A stretch of 64,000 nucleotides of DNA from Qipengyuania polymorpha. Its GTDB lineage: Bacteria > Pseudomonadota > Alphaproteobacteria > Sphingomonadales > Sphingomonadaceae. The stretch spans positions 558,001 through 622,000 of the forward strand of contig NZ_JAIGNK010000001.1 of NCBI RefSeq assembly GCF_019711435.1. The letters are read 5' to 3'. The first letter of the stretch is position 1. Every line of letters starts with the position of its first letter. Shown piece after piece: positions 45,995 to 56,359 of this stretch. The notes below the pieces were generated by a model. That model made no database searches. It was not told the origin of the DNA and saw only the letters and a list, made by a program, of their open reading frames with translations. The translations under genes and the position numbers were made by a program.

Positions 45995-47944
45995 TCAGTT
46001 CGCCGGGTTGTGCTTCTCGACGAAACCGATGGATGCCTCGAGCATCTTGAGGCGCGTCGAAGACAGCGACAGCCAGTGGTCTTCGCCGTCGAGCGTGACC
46101 AGCTCGTAGGGCCTGCCGGCATCCTTGAGCGCATCGGCCATCTTGTGGCTGTGCGAATAAGGCACGACCGTGTCGTCCTTGCCGTGGATGAGCAGCACCG
46201 GCGCATCGGCCTTTGCGGCGAAGCGGCGCGGAGACACTGCGTCCCAGCCTTCTTTCGGGCCGAGTTGGTCGAGCAGCGCGCGCTTGGTAATCCGCTGGCT
46301 GCCCGATGCGCGATAGTCCTCATTATACATGGCGGTGATGTCGCTCACCGGAGCAACTGCGACCGCGCATTCATACAGTCCCTGCTGCAGCGTTACGCCC
46401 GCAAGAGCGGCATAGCCGCCATAGCTGGCACCGACGATGCAGGCGCGGCTCGGGTCGATGATGCCCTTTTCAGCGAGCGCAGCCATCCCGTCCGAAAGGT
46501 CGGTCTGCATCTTGCGGCCCCATTCGCCATAACCTGCCAGCTTGAAGGCCTGGTTGCGGTTGGTCGAACCGCGGAAATTGGGCTGGAAGACCGCATATCC
46601 GCGTGCAGCAAATGCCTGCGCCCACCAGTCGAACCCTTCGGTATCATGGGTATGCGGACCGCCGTGCGGCATCATGACCAGCGGCAGGTCCTTGGCTTCC
46701 TTGCCGGGCGGCAGGGTCAGGATGCCGTCCATCTCGAGACCATCGGCAGCGGTGTATTCGAAGACCGAGGTTTCGCCTACTACGTCCGGAGTAAGAGATT
46801 TGCGTTCATAGGCGATGGCATTGGCTTGTCCGGTCGAAAGGTCGACCACGAACCAGGAACCGCTGTCCCTGTTGCCGCTGGTGCGCACGAGGACTTTCTT
46901 GAAGTCGGGCGTCCAGTCCACCATCCGCATGTCGAAATCGGCAAAGGCGGCGCGGATGCTGTTGGCGGTCTTGCCATATTCGGGATTATGGAAAACCGGG
47001 CCCTCTTCCTCATCGAGATAACCGACGAGGTAGCCGGTCGTCTCGTCCCAGTAGAGGCGCTCGACATGGGCATCGTCGAGGAAGGGCTTGGCCTCACCGC
47101 CGGCGAGAGGGATTTCATACCAACGGATAATATTCTCCGCATCGCGCTCGGAATAAATGACGGTGGTCCCATCATAGCCGAGGCCGACGAGGCCGACGCG
47201 GCCATTGCGCTGGTTGCCCGAGGCGATCACGTCGTCGGTGCCCGATTTCAGCTTCCAGTCGCCGTCATTGTAGCTCAGGTCGAGCGATGCAGCGATTTTC
47301 CCGTCAGGGCCCAGTACCCAGTCACGATATTCGTTTTCGCTCGCGGAATTGGCCACCTTGCTGACGCGGTTGGTGCGCGTCTCGACCTCGTAGAGGTAGG
47401 GGCGACCGTGCTTCCACGTATATTCGCGCATGTTGGAGCCGAGCTTCTCCAGCTCGATGGCACCGAAATAGGCGACATAGCGCCCGTCGACGAAGCGTAC
47501 GCCGTAGTTACCGTTGATGGAATCGACGAGATTGCGCTTGTTGCCGAAGACGGTCTCGATTTCGCCTTCGTAGGTCACCGGAATGATGCGCGCGACGGAA
47601 AACTCGGCCTTGTCGGTGGTGAAGCCCCACAGCTTCTCGGTCTGGCTGGTGATGAACAGCAACTGGTCGTCGCCAATCCAGTCGAAACCGCGGACCTTGG
47701 CATCGCCCACCGCCATGCGGCGGATGAGTTTGAGGTCGGGGCCGACGATGAACAGCTGGCGCGTGCCGTCGAGAGTCATCAGGACGGCGATGTTGTTGCC
47801 GCTCGGCGAAATGGCGGCATCCTCGACATCGGGCAGGGCGCCATAAGCCGACAGCGGCGCAGGCTCCTTGGCAGCCAGCGCCTGGCCGGAAATTGCGAAA
47901 GACACGGCAGCCAATGCTGCCAGGCAGTGACGGAAATACTTCAT
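45995..47944 (-). CDS. S9 family serine peptidase (acylaminoacyl-peptidase-like), exported
   Basis: The 649-residue enzyme has a signal peptide ([17 protein letters not shown]), a beta-propeller of about 370 residues and an alpha/beta-hydrolase domain. The catalytic triad is visible: Ser in [12 protein letters not shown] near residue 508, Asp in [12 protein letters not shown] near residue 591, and His623 in [18 protein letters not shown] is the oxyanion region typical of S9C. It probably cuts short peptides in the periplasm. It is divergent from smpB. Confidence 0.92.
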   Translation of the reverse strand: MKYFRHCLAALAAVSFAISGQALAAKEPAPLSAYGALPDVEDAAISPSGNNIAVLMTLDGTRQLFIVGPDLKLIRRMAVGDAKVRGFDWIGDDQLLFITSQTEKLWGFTTDKAEFSVARIIPVTYEGEIETVFGNKRNLVDSINGNYGVRFVDGRYVAYFGAIELEKLGSNMREYTWKHGRPYLYEVETRTNRVSKVANSASENEYRDWVLGPDGKIAASLDLSYNDGDWKLKSGTDDVIASGNQRNGRVGLVGLGYDGTTVIYSERDAENIIRWYEIPLAGGEAKPFLDDAHVERLYWDETTGYLVGYLDEEEGPVFHNPEYGKTANSIRAAFADFDMRMVDWTPDFKKVLVRTSGNRDSGSWFVVDLSTGQANAIAYERKSLTPDVVGETSVFEYTAADGLEMDGILTLPPGKEAKDLPLVMMPHGGPHTHDTEGFDWWAQAFAARGYAVFQPNFRGSTNRNQAFKLAGYGEWGRKMQTDLSDGMAALAEKGIIDPSRACIVGASYGGYAALAGVTLQQGLYECAVAVAPVSDITAMYNEDYRASGSQRITKRALLDQLGPKEGWDAVSPRRFAAKADAPVLLIHGKDDTVVPYSHSHKMADALKDAGRPYELVTLDGEDHWLSLSSTRLKMLEASIGFVEKHNPAN

Positions 47945-48054
47945 GCGACCCCCTAAAAGATGCGCGTCTTTTGCATGGCATGACTTACCGAAGCAATAAC
48001 ATAGGGCATGGGGGCTTGGCCTTTTCCCCGATAGTCACTAGATGCGCCGACCTT

Positions 48055-48537
48055 ATGGCCCGTCCCAAACCCGCCACTTTCGACAAGCAGAAAACCGTCG
48101 CCGACAACCGGCGCGTGCGGTTCGATTACCATGTCGAGGAGACCTTCGAGGCCGGCCTCGCGCTGCAGGGCACCGAGGTAAAGGCGCTGCGGGCGGGCGA
48201 GGCGAGCATCAAGGAAAGCTATGCCGAGGTGCGCGACGGGCAGGTCTGGCTCATCAACGCCAACATTCCCGAATATTCGCACGGCAACCGGCTGAACCAT
48301 GAACCGCGCCGTCCGCGCAAGCTGCTGCTGCACGCGCGCGAAATCGAGAAGCTCTTCGGCGCGGTAGAGCGCAAGGGCATGACGCTGGTCCCGCTGTCGA
48401 TCTATTTCAATTCGACCGGCCGCGCGAAGGTGGAACTCGCTCTGGCCAAGGGCAAGCAGGCGCATGACAAGCGCCAGTCCATCAAGGAACGCGACTGGAA
48501 GCGCGACAAGGCCCGGCTGATGCGCGAAAAGGGATAA
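48055..48537 (+). CDS. smpB: SsrA-binding protein SmpB
   Basis: The 160-residue protein binds tmRNA and brings it to stalled ribosomes for trans-translation. Diagnostic blocks are [54 protein letters not shown] and the basic tail [22 protein letters not shown] 48055 gives the usual start [18 protein letters not shown]. The tmRNA gene itself was not found in the window. Confidence 0.95.
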   Translation: MARPKPATFDKQKTVADNRRVRFDYHVEETFEAGLALQGTEVKALRAGEASIKESYAEVRDGQVWLINANIPEYSHGNRLNHEPRRPRKLLLHAREIEKLFGAVERKGMTLVPLSIYFNSTGRAKVELALAKGKQAHDKRQSIKERDWKRDKARLMREKG

Positions 48538-48660
48538 ATTCTGCTTCTACCCCTTTCGCAATCAACCTGTGCTAACCACATCGACAATCATGCCGGTTTC
48601 GTCGCCTTTCCCCTGTTTTGCACCCTTGCACCCCGCCAGCGAGCGGCGCATGGCAGGAGC

Positions 48661-49251
48661 ATGGGCGTGAGCAGCTTCAAATCGAAGACTTTCCTGGCGG
48701 ATTTTCTCCGCAAGCACATGCCCACGCGCGATGAAATGGCGAAAAACCGTTTCCTCAAGCCGATCGCGCACCGTTTCCTGAGCCCGGAACTCTGGCGTTT
48801 TACCCGCCGCAGCGTGCCGCGCGGCGTGGCGCTGGGCCTGTTCGCAGCCTTCATCGTGCCGCTGGGCCAGATTTTCCTCGCCGCTTTCATGGCGCTGCCC
48901 GCACGAGCCAACGTGCCCCTGGCTGCGCTGGTCACCTTCGTCACCAATCCCTTCACGCTGCCCTTCTGGCTCTTGTTTGCCAACCAGACCGGCAAGTTCG
49001 TGCTCAATATCGATGCTGCCGTCGGCGGTGGGGCAGGCCAGCTTGCCGAGGACAGCGGCGCGCTTGCCCGCTGGCTGGAGCTGGGTGGGGTGACAGCCTT
49101 CGGCTTCCTCGTCCTCGCCATCGTGACCGCTGCAGTCGGCTACATCCTGTCCGGTTTCATCTGGCGTTTCGTTGTCGCCCGCAAGCGTGCACGCCGCCTC
49201 CGCCACATGGAAGCACGGCTGGACGAGCGGCTCGAAAAGGGCGCTGAATGA
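48661..49251 (+). CDS. DUF2062 domain membrane protein
   Basis: The 196-residue protein has the DUF2062 pattern: [21 protein letters not shown] then LPARANVPLAALVTFVTNPF and TLPFWLLFANQTG, with a membrane helix in its C-terminal half and a basic tail. Function is unknown. Its stop overlaps the ATG of the CckA-like kinase (ATGA), indicating translational coupling. Confidence 0.87.
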   Translation: MGVSSFKSKTFLADFLRKHMPTRDEMAKNRFLKPIAHRFLSPELWRFTRRSVPRGVALGLFAAFIVPLGQIFLAAFMALPARANVPLAALVTFVTNPFTLPFWLLFANQTGKFVLNIDAAVGGGAGQLAEDSGALARWLELGGVTAFGFLVLAIVTAAVGYILSGFIWRFVVARKRARRLRHMEARLDERLEKGAE

Positions 49252-51731
49252 GCTTCTCGGCGGAAGAAGACGTCGAGGGCCTGCCCCCTGTCCCGCTCCT
49301 GCTCGGCATATTGCTGGCCTTTGCCGTATCCGTTGGTCTCGTCTGGCTCGCAGCCGGCACATCGCTGGCGGCGGCGGCCTATGGCGGCTCGCTGGTTGCA
49401 GTGGTCCTCGCGCTCCTGCTGTCGGCCCGCATGCGGAACAAGCCGACAGAAGACGGTGTGGGCCAGCCCGACTGGTCGGTGACGGCCGCAGCCATCGAGA
49501 ACCGCAGGCGCGGTGTCGCGGTTGTCGATCGCGCCAATCGCCTTACCTGCGCCAATTCGACCTACGAGAAATGGTTCGGCGCAGACGTCGCGCCGCATGA
49601 ATTGCGCTTTTCCGACGAAGCCCGGCAGAAAGTCGCCGATGCCTCGCGCACGGCATGGCGCGAAGGTTTTGCCGAATGCGCTGACCTCCCGCTTTCCGAG
49701 GGCGAGAACATCTACAACCTCGTCGTCGAGCGAGTCGGGCGCGGCGAGGATTACCTTGTCTGGCGCTTCGGTGAAATCGTCCGCCAGCGTACGCATGACG
49801 GCATGGCCGAGCGTATCGCGGGACCGCTCGGCACCATCATGTCGCGCTCGGGCATCGAGCTGGCACTGGTCTCGCCCGACGGCATCGTCCAGGTGGCGAC
49901 ACCGGGCCTTTCGGAACGGGCGACCGGCGCGAAGGATGCCTCGCTCACGGGGCAGGAGTTCGTCCAGCTGCTGCGTTCCGACGACCGCGACCGTATCTTT
50001 TTCGCGCGCGAAGGACAGCAGGGTTCGCCGCAGACGCTGGTCCATATCCCGCTCGACCCGCCGCCTGCCAAGGCCGGCCAGCCGCCCGAGGCCGCACCGG
50101 CGCTGATGCTGCTGGTCGACAGCACTGTCGGTATCGGCGGCGGTTGGCAGGGTGCGGGCAAGGCCGCCATCCCGCAACTCGAAGCGCTTCTTTCCGCGCT
50201 CCCGCTCGGCCTTGCACTGACCGACCGCGACGGGCGCTTCCTGTTTGCCAACAAGGCCTTCCTGCGCGCAGTCGAGCGCGAGGACCTGGGCCTGCCGCAA
50301 TTCCCTTCCGACCTCGTCGTGCGCGAGGACAAGGCGGCGATGGCCGACACCGTTCGCCGCTTCGCCAAGGGCGCGACGGCCAGCGGCGACATGGCCGTGC
50401 GCCTCGCCAACGACAAGGAAGAGCCGGTCTCCATCGGTCTTGCGGGTGTGCGCGGGCTGGGCGATGCCGCCGTGCTCCTTTCCATCAGCGATTCCACCGA
50501 GGAAAAGCGCCTGCGCCGCCAGGTCGCGCAGGCCACCAAGATGCAGGCCGTCGGCCAGCTCGCGGGCGGTGTCGCGCATGACTTCAACAATGTGCTGACC
50601 GCCATTATCGGCTATTGCGACCTCATGCTGCTGCGCCACACGCCGGGCGACAGCGATTACGACGACATCCAGCAGATCAAGGCGAACTCCAACCGCGCGG
50701 CGTCTTTGACCCGACAGTTGCTCGCCTTCTCGCGCCAGCAGACCCTGCGCCCGGTCGTCCTCCAGATGCCCGACGTGGTGAGCGAGGTCAGCCAGCTGCT
50801 GAAACGCCTGATGGGCGACAAGATCGAATTCTCGGTCCGCCACGACCGCGAACTCGGCCCGGTGCGTGCCGACCCGCAGCAGCTTGAGCAGGTCATCATC
50901 AACCTCGCGGTGAACGCACGCGATGCGATGCAGAGCCATGCGGCCAAGCTCGGCAAGCAGGACTGGAAGGGGCGCCTCACGCTCGCCACCCGCCGCGTCT
51001 CGGCGCGCGACGTGCGCAAGATGGGCATCGATATCATGCCCGCCGACGATTACACCGTGCTCATCGTGCAGGACACGGGTGGCGGCATCCCGCAGGACAA
51101 CATCAACAAGATTTTCGAACCCTTCTTCACCACCAAGGAGCAGGGCAAGGGCACCGGGCTCGGCCTTTCGACGGTCTACGGCATCGTCAAACAGTCGAAC
51201 GGCTTCATCTTCGCCGACAATGTCACCGATGCGAACGGCGAGGCGGCTGGCGCGCGCTTCACGATGTACCTGCCGGTCTACAAGGGCGAGATGCCTGCCT
51301 CCATGCGCGGCGAGGAGTCCGAAGAGGCCAAGGCAAGCGAATGGTCGGGCGGCGGCAAGCTGCTGTTGGTGGAGGACGAAGACATGGTCCGCGCCGTGGC
51401 CGAGCGCGCGCTCACGCGTGCAGGCTATTCGGTCACCACCGCACGCGACGGCGAGGAAGGCCTCGCGCAGGTTGCCAATGGCGATATCGAATTCGACCTC
51501 ATCGTGTCCGACGTCGTCATGCCCGCGATGGACGGCCCGGCAATGGCGCGCGCCGTGCGCAAGGTAAAACCGAAGATTCCGATACTCTTCATGTCGGGTT
51601 ATGCCGAAGAGCAGTTGCGCAACGACATCGATATCGACAACATGCACTTCATACCCAAGCCCTTCAGCGTCCAGCAGATCAATGCGAAGGTGTCTGAAGT
51701 CTTGGGAGAACAGGCCAAGGTCGACGCCTGA
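49248..51731 (+). CDS. cckA: hybrid histidine kinase CckA
   Basis: The 827-residue protein has two N-terminal membrane helices (about 13-70), PAS-like sensing regions, a HisKA domain with QLAGGVAHDFNNVLTAIIGY (phosphorylated His near residue 443), an ATPase domain (NLAVNARDAM, DTGGGIPQDNINKIFEPFF, GTGLGLSTVYGIV) and a C-terminal receiver (LLVEDEDMVRAV, VSDVVMPAMDG with the Asp near residue 755, PKPFS). This arrangement and the H-box are those of CckA, which phosphorylates CtrA through ChpT. Neither partner is in the window. It is translationally coupled to the DUF2062 gene. Confidence 0.93.
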   Translation: MSFSAEEDVEGLPPVPLLLGILLAFAVSVGLVWLAAGTSLAAAAYGGSLVAVVLALLLSARMRNKPTEDGVGQPDWSVTAAAIENRRRGVAVVDRANRLTCANSTYEKWFGADVAPHELRFSDEARQKVADASRTAWREGFAECADLPLSEGENIYNLVVERVGRGEDYLVWRFGEIVRQRTHDGMAERIAGPLGTIMSRSGIELALVSPDGIVQVATPGLSERATGAKDASLTGQEFVQLLRSDDRDRIFFAREGQQGSPQTLVHIPLDPPPAKAGQPPEAAPALMLLVDSTVGIGGGWQGAGKAAIPQLEALLSALPLGLALTDRDGRFLFANKAFLRAVEREDLGLPQFPSDLVVREDKAAMADTVRRFAKGATASGDMAVRLANDKEEPVSIGLAGVRGLGDAAVLLSISDSTEEKRLRRQVAQATKMQAVGQLAGGVAHDFNNVLTAIIGYCDLMLLRHTPGDSDYDDIQQIKANSNRAASLTRQLLAFSRQQTLRPVVLQMPDVVSEVSQLLKRLMGDKIEFSVRHDRELGPVRADPQQLEQVIINLAVNARDAMQSHAAKLGKQDWKGRLTLATRRVSARDVRKMGIDIMPADDYTVLIVQDTGGGIPQDNINKIFEPFFTTKEQGKGTGLGLSTVYGIVKQSNGFIFADNVTDANGEAAGARFTMYLPVYKGEMPASMRGEESEEAKASEWSGGGKLLLVEDEDMVRAVAERALTRAGYSVTTARDGEEGLAQVANGDIEFDLIVSDVVMPAMDGPAMARAVRKVKPKIPILFMSGYAEEQLRNDIDIDNMHFIPKPFSVQQINAKVSEVLGEQAKVDA

Positions 51732-51772
51732 CATTCGCGCGACCCTGCGGCCTATGCACGAGGGGAGCAGCA

Positions 51773-53272
51773 ATGACGGGTCGTTTCATTCCGGGTCTGG
51801 TAGTCACCACCGCGCTGGCAGCCATGCCGCTAGCCGCGCAGACGGACGCAGAGGCGCTCGCCGACCCCGATGCCACCGCGCAAGGCGATGTTTCGGTTAC
51901 CATTTACAATGGCGGCGAATCGCTGGTGCAGGACATCCGCCAGCTCAACATTGCCAATGGCCGCAGCCGCATCGAATTTCCCGATGTCTCGGCGCGCATC
52001 CAGCCCGAAACTCTGAGCTTCGCCGCCGACGGCGCGGCCATCGTCGAACAGAATTTCGACTTCGACCTCCTCACCCCGACCAAGCTGATGGAAAAGGCGA
52101 TCGGCCAGACCATCACCCTCATCCGGACCAATCCCGCGACCGGCGCCGAGACGCGCGAGCGGGCCACGGTGCTCTCGACCGCAGGGGGCGTAGTCGTAAA
52201 GATCGGCGACCGTATCGAAGTGCTGCGCGATGATGGCCTGCCGGTGCGCGCCATTTTCGACCGTGTCCCGCCCAATTTGCGCGCTCGCCCGACGCTGTCG
52301 GTCATGGTCGATTCGACGCGGGCAGGGCGCCGTCCTGCCTCCATTCGCTACCTCACCGACGGGCTGGGCTGGGATGCCGACTATGTCGCGCTGTTCGACG
52401 AGGGTAACAGCCTCATCGACATGCAGGGCTGGGTGACACTGACCAACACCACCGGCACCACCTTTCACGATGCCGACCTGCTGCTCGTCGCAGGCGACCC
52501 GACGCACGGCCGCGACCGCCGCCGCGCCCGTCGCAGCATGGTCCGCCCCGGCACCGAGACCGCCAATCGCGAGCGGCTGGCCGATTTCTATCTTTATCCT
52601 ATCGAGGGCCGCACCACGGTCGCCAACCAGCAGACCAAGCAGGTGAGCTTTCTCGATGTGCAGGGCGTACCGGCCAACCGTCGCTACACCAGCTATATTG
52701 ATTGGCTCGCGCGCGACCCGAGCCCGGTTGCGGTGAATACATCAATTCGTTTCAGCACCTCACGCGAGCAGGGGCTGGGCGATGCACTGCCCGGAGGCAC
52801 GGTGCGCTTCTACCAGCGCGACAGCCAAGGGTCGCCGCAATTCATCGGCGAATCCAGCATCCGCCACACGCCGATGGGCAGCCAGCTCGGCCTAACCACG
52901 GGCGACGCCTTCGATGTCTACACGCAGGCCGAAGTCGAAAGCCGCGAGGAAATTTCCAGGGGCGAATTCGAACGTTCCTACCGCAAGCGCGTCCTCGTCG
53001 ATGGCGAGGTGGTGCGCGAGGAGGATATCGAGGTCGAGGTGAAATATTACCGCACGACCATGCGCTACACCTTCTTCAACGCCAAGCCGGTGCCGGTCGA
53101 TGTCGAGCTCTTCCAGCGCGGGCTGCAGCCCAATTGGTGGAGCCGCGACTACCGTGTGGTGTCGGAAGATGTCGAAGGCGAGCAGCACAGCATCGGCACT
53201 CGCAAATGGACCGTGCGCGTGCCCGCCAATGACGAGCGGGTAATGCGAGTGACTTACGAAACGCGCTACTGA
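51773..53272 (+). CDS. DUF4139 domain exported protein
   Basis: The 499-residue protein has a signal peptide (LVVTTALAAMPLAAQ) and the DUF4139 arrangement: an N-terminal beta domain (VSVTIYNGGESLVQDIRQLN), IRYLTDGLGWDADYVALF (equivalent to the family YxtxGlsWxadYv), then strands ending in MRYTFFNAKPVPVDVELFQRG and MRVTYETRY. The role of this family is not known; an envelope function is likely. The next gene is a paralogue 17 bases downstream. Confidence 0.85.
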   Translation: MTGRFIPGLVVTTALAAMPLAAQTDAEALADPDATAQGDVSVTIYNGGESLVQDIRQLNIANGRSRIEFPDVSARIQPETLSFAADGAAIVEQNFDFDLLTPTKLMEKAIGQTITLIRTNPATGAETRERATVLSTAGGVVVKIGDRIEVLRDDGLPVRAIFDRVPPNLRARPTLSVMVDSTRAGRRPASIRYLTDGLGWDADYVALFDEGNSLIDMQGWVTLTNTTGTTFHDADLLLVAGDPTHGRDRRRARRSMVRPGTETANRERLADFYLYPIEGRTTVANQQTKQVSFLDVQGVPANRRYTSYIDWLARDPSPVAVNTSIRFSTSREQGLGDALPGGTVRFYQRDSQGSPQFIGESSIRHTPMGSQLGLTTGDAFDVYTQAEVESREEISRGEFERSYRKRVLVDGEVVREEDIEVEVKYYRTTMRYTFFNAKPVPVDVELFQRGLQPNWWSRDYRVVSEDVEGEQHSIGTRKWTVRVPANDERVMRVTYETRY

Positions 53273-53289
53273 GCGGGAGGGTTAGCGCT

Positions 53290-54954
53290 ATGCGCCTCAC
53301 GCTCCCATATGCCGCGGCCCTGACCTGCGCGCTGGCCATGCCCGCCGCCGCGCAGGAGGAGAACCGCGCGCGCATCTTCGCCTCTGCGCCCAGCCATCAC
53401 GCCGTCACCGTCTATCGCGACCCCGAGCGCGAGGAAGAAGAGCGCATGCGCCGCAACTGGCCGCAAGGTTTCGCGATGATAAGCGAGACCCGGACAGTCA
53501 CGCTCCCGCCCGGCCAGTCGACCATCCTCTTCGAAGGCGTGGCCGAGGGCATGGTCGCCGTCAGCGCCATCGTCACCGGCCTGCCCGGCGGCACAATCGA
53601 GAAGAACCGCAACGCCGACCTCCTCTCGCCTGCCGCGCTGGTCGACCGCACGCTCGGCAACCGCGTCACCATCACGCGCACCAATCCGGGCACGGGCGAG
53701 GCGAGCAGCGAGGAGGCTATCGTGCGCACCCGCGCCGACGGGGGCCTCGTACTTGAGACCCAGAGCGGGTTCGAGGCGGTGCGCTGTTCGGGACTTCCGG
53801 AGAAGCTCACCTTCGACAGCGTTCCGCGCGAGCTCTCCGCCAATCCCATCTTCAACATCGACACCTTCAGCGAGACCGGCGGCACCTACGAGGTGACGCT
53901 GACCTACCTCTCCTGGGGCTTCGACTGGGAGGCCAATTACGTCGCCTATCTCGGCAACGGGAAGGCGGACGGCACCTTCGACATGCAGCTGATGAGCTGG
54001 CTCACCGTGCTCAACGACAATGGCCAGTCCTTTCCCGATGCCGAGCTGATGGTGGTTGCCGGCGAACTGGTGGTCGAAAGCGATTTCGAAGACCTCGCCG
54101 ATGCGCCGACTGCCCGCCCGCTTCGCCTGAATTGCTATCCGCTGGGTTCCACCGCTACCGGCTCGCCGGTGCCGTTCTACGGTCCTTACCCACCACCGCC
54201 TCCGCCGCCGCCTTCTCCGGCAATGATGGACTCGGTAGCCCCGATTGTCGTGACTGGCTCTCGCGCACGGCAGCAGGCGCTCGAACTTGCCAGCCCCGTG
54301 ACCGTGCTCTCGGCAGAAGCCATGGCGCGCGAGGAGGCGCTTGGCGACCTGAAACTTTACCGCGTTCCGCGCGGAGTTACGGTTGCCGCCAAGGGCATGA
54401 AGCAGGTTGCCTTCCTCTCGCGCGAAGCGGTTAGCACACGCTGGGTTTACGAGGCGCAATGCGACCCGCTCGATGACATTGAAGATTTCGAAAATCTCGA
54501 CCCGACCTCTATCAAGCTCGTCACCGAGAATACCGAAGAATCCGGCCTCGGTGCATCATTGCCGATGGGCAATTTGACTGTTTACGAAAACACCAGCGTC
54601 GGCCCCCAACTGGTATCGGAACTGAACCTGCGCGATTATCCTTACGGGCAGGATGTCGAGCTTGAGATCGGAGACAGCACCCAGGTTTTTGCTGAGTGCA
54701 ATCATGTTGAAGACAAGGATGCTGAAGACCGCGGGCGCCGCTGGACCAAGATGCGGGTTCTGCTCAGCAACGCTAATGATGCGCCTGTCCGGGTAAGGCT
54801 GAAACTCGGCTATCCCGACGAGTGGGAAATCCGCTATCCCCGCCGCAAGCCACAATTGAAGGATGGCGAGATGGTCATCGAAGTCGAAGTCCCCCCTAAC
54901 GGGACGTTCGACAAGGTCTTCCGCATCCGTCCGACCAAGGCGCGTCTCCGCTAA
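53290..54954 (+). CDS. DUF4139 domain exported protein with TonB-receptor-like linker
   Basis: The 554-residue paralogue of the preceding gene has a signal peptide (AALTCALAMPAAAQ) and the same core (VTLTYLSWGFDWEANYVAYL, later MRVLLSNANDAPVRVRLKLGY). Between about residues 285 and 345 it carries an insert absent from its neighbour: a proline run (PYPPPPPPPPSP) and then APIVVTGSRARQQ with PVTVLSAEAMAREEAL, a pattern normally seen at the TonB box/plug start of TonB-dependent receptors. Its use in a non-receptor is unusual. Function unknown. recA follows with its own control region. Confidence 0.83.
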   Translation: MRLTLPYAAALTCALAMPAAAQEENRARIFASAPSHHAVTVYRDPEREEEERMRRNWPQGFAMISETRTVTLPPGQSTILFEGVAEGMVAVSAIVTGLPGGTIEKNRNADLLSPAALVDRTLGNRVTITRTNPGTGEASSEEAIVRTRADGGLVLETQSGFEAVRCSGLPEKLTFDSVPRELSANPIFNIDTFSETGGTYEVTLTYLSWGFDWEANYVAYLGNGKADGTFDMQLMSWLTVLNDNGQSFPDAELMVVAGELVVESDFEDLADAPTARPLRLNCYPLGSTATGSPVPFYGPYPPPPPPPPSPAMMDSVAPIVVTGSRARQQALELASPVTVLSAEAMAREEALGDLKLYRVPRGVTVAAKGMKQVAFLSREAVSTRWVYEAQCDPLDDIEDFENLDPTSIKLVTENTEESGLGASLPMGNLTVYENTSVGPQLVSELNLRDYPYGQDVELEIGDSTQVFAECNHVEDKDAEDRGRRWTKMRVLLSNANDAPVRVRLKLGYPDEWEIRYPRRKPQLKDGEMVIEVEVPPNGTFDKVFRIRPTKARLR

Positions 54955-54981
54955 TTTCTCCCCCGGCGTGAAAAAATTTCT

Positions 54982-54996
54982 GTTCCACTCTTGTTC
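54982..54996 (+). promoter_or_regulatory. LexA (SOS) box of recA
   Basis: GTTC-CACTCTT-GTTC is an exact GTTC-N7-GTTC alphaproteobacterial LexA site 78 bases before the recA ATG. It overlaps by one half-site a shorter palindrome GTTC-TTACG-GAAC (54993-55005). Confidence 0.87.
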
Positions 54997-55074
54997 TTAC
55001 GGAACAAAGTGGGTACATGACGTTCCAGTTGAAGAGTCGATAGCGGCTCTGGATATTGCAAAGGGGAATATGTC

Positions 55075-56136
55075 ATGGCGGCCAGTCTGAAGCTTGTAGA
55101 AGGAAAGAAAGTGGACGCAGACCGCCAGAAGGCATTGGACGCAGCGCTCTCGCAGATTGACCGCGCATTCGGGAAGGGCTCGGCGATGAAGCTGGGCCAG
55201 AAGGAAGCGATGAATGTGGAGGCTATCTCCACCGGCTCCCTCGGCCTCGATATCGCACTGGGTGTCGGCGGCCTGCCCAAGGGCCGCGTCATCGAAGTCT
55301 ATGGCCCTGAAAGCTCGGGCAAGACCACGCTCGCGCTGCACTGCATCGCCGAAGCGCAGAAGGCCGGCGGCACCGCGGCCTTCGTCGACGCCGAACATGC
55401 GCTCGACCCGGTCTATGCCAAGAAGCTGGGTGTCGACATCGACGAACTGATCGTGTCGCAGCCCGATACCGGCGAACAGGCACTCGAAATCACCGACACG
55501 CTGGTGCGCTCGAATGCCATCGACATTCTCGTGGTCGACTCGGTTGCAGCACTCGTGCCGCGCGCCGAAATCGAAGGCGAGATGGGTGACAGCCACGTCG
55601 GCCTGCAGGCCCGCCTCATGTCGCAGTCGCTGCGCAAGCTCACCGGCTCGATCAACCGTTCCAAGTGCATGGTGATTTTCATCAACCAGCTGCGCATGAA
55701 GATCGGCGTGATGTACGGTAACCCCGAGACCACCACCGGCGGTAACGCGCTCAAGTTCTACGCTTCGGTCCGTCTCGACATCCGCCGTACCGGCCAGATC
55801 AAGGACCGTGACGAGGTTATCGGCAACTCGACCCGCGTGAAAGTGGTCAAGAACAAGGTCGCCCCGCCGTTCAAGCAGGTCGAATTCGACATCATGTATG
55901 GCGAAGGCATCTCGAAGATCGGCGAAATCCTCGACCTCGGTGTGAAGGCCGGCGTGGTGGAGAAGTCGGGCAGCTGGTTCAGCTATGACAGCGTCCGCAT
56001 CGGCCAGGGCCGCGAGAACGCGAAGAATTTCCTGAAAGAAAATCCTGAAATGTGCGCCAAGTTGGAAGCCGCCATCCGCGGCAAAACCGACGAGGTCGCC
56101 GAAGAGATGATGACTGGTCCGGACGCGGAAGACTGA
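55075..56136 (+). CDS. recA: recombinase RecA
   Basis: The 353-residue protein is the DNA strand-exchange and SOS co-protease. [13 protein letters not shown] is Walker A near residue 76, [21 protein letters not shown] holds Walker B and loop L1, and [21 protein letters not shown] is loop L2. Length and acidic C-terminal end are standard. AAGGGG lies before ATG 55075. An upstream LexA box indicates SOS induction, in common with uvrA in this window. Confidence 0.98.
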   Translation: MAASLKLVEGKKVDADRQKALDAALSQIDRAFGKGSAMKLGQKEAMNVEAISTGSLGLDIALGVGGLPKGRVIEVYGPESSGKTTLALHCIAEAQKAGGTAAFVDAEHALDPVYAKKLGVDIDELIVSQPDTGEQALEITDTLVRSNAIDILVVDSVAALVPRAEIEGEMGDSHVGLQARLMSQSLRKLTGSINRSKCMVIFINQLRMKIGVMYGNPETTTGGNALKFYASVRLDIRRTGQIKDRDEVIGNSTRVKVVKNKVAPPFKQVEFDIMYGEGISKIGEILDLGVKAGVVEKSGSWFSYDSVRIGQGRENAKNFLKENPEMCAKLEAAIRGKTDEVAEEMMTGPDAED

Positions 56137-56228
56137 TCACATCGCTTCAAGCGGGAGCGCGAGGCAGCACCCATTCCCCGCCGCCTCGCCGCCAGCCGGA
56201 CTGTCCCCCGGCGCTCCCGGAAACACGG

Positions 56229-56275
56229 AAAGCCGGTGCGCGCGCTCCCTCCCATTGCCGCCGCACCGGCTTTTC
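56229..56275 (+). terminator. terminator of recA
   Basis: A 12-base arm (56229-56240, AAAGCCGGTGCG) and its complement (56262-56273) enclose a 21-base loop and end in TTTT. The long loop makes it weaker than the others in the window. Confidence 0.65.
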
Positions 56276-56359
56276 GCGTGTCCGGTCGGGACACAAGATT
56301 GAGGGTGGCGCTCCGCTCTCCGGCTGCCTAGGCAAGGGCAAATTTTTCGGAGAGAGCGC

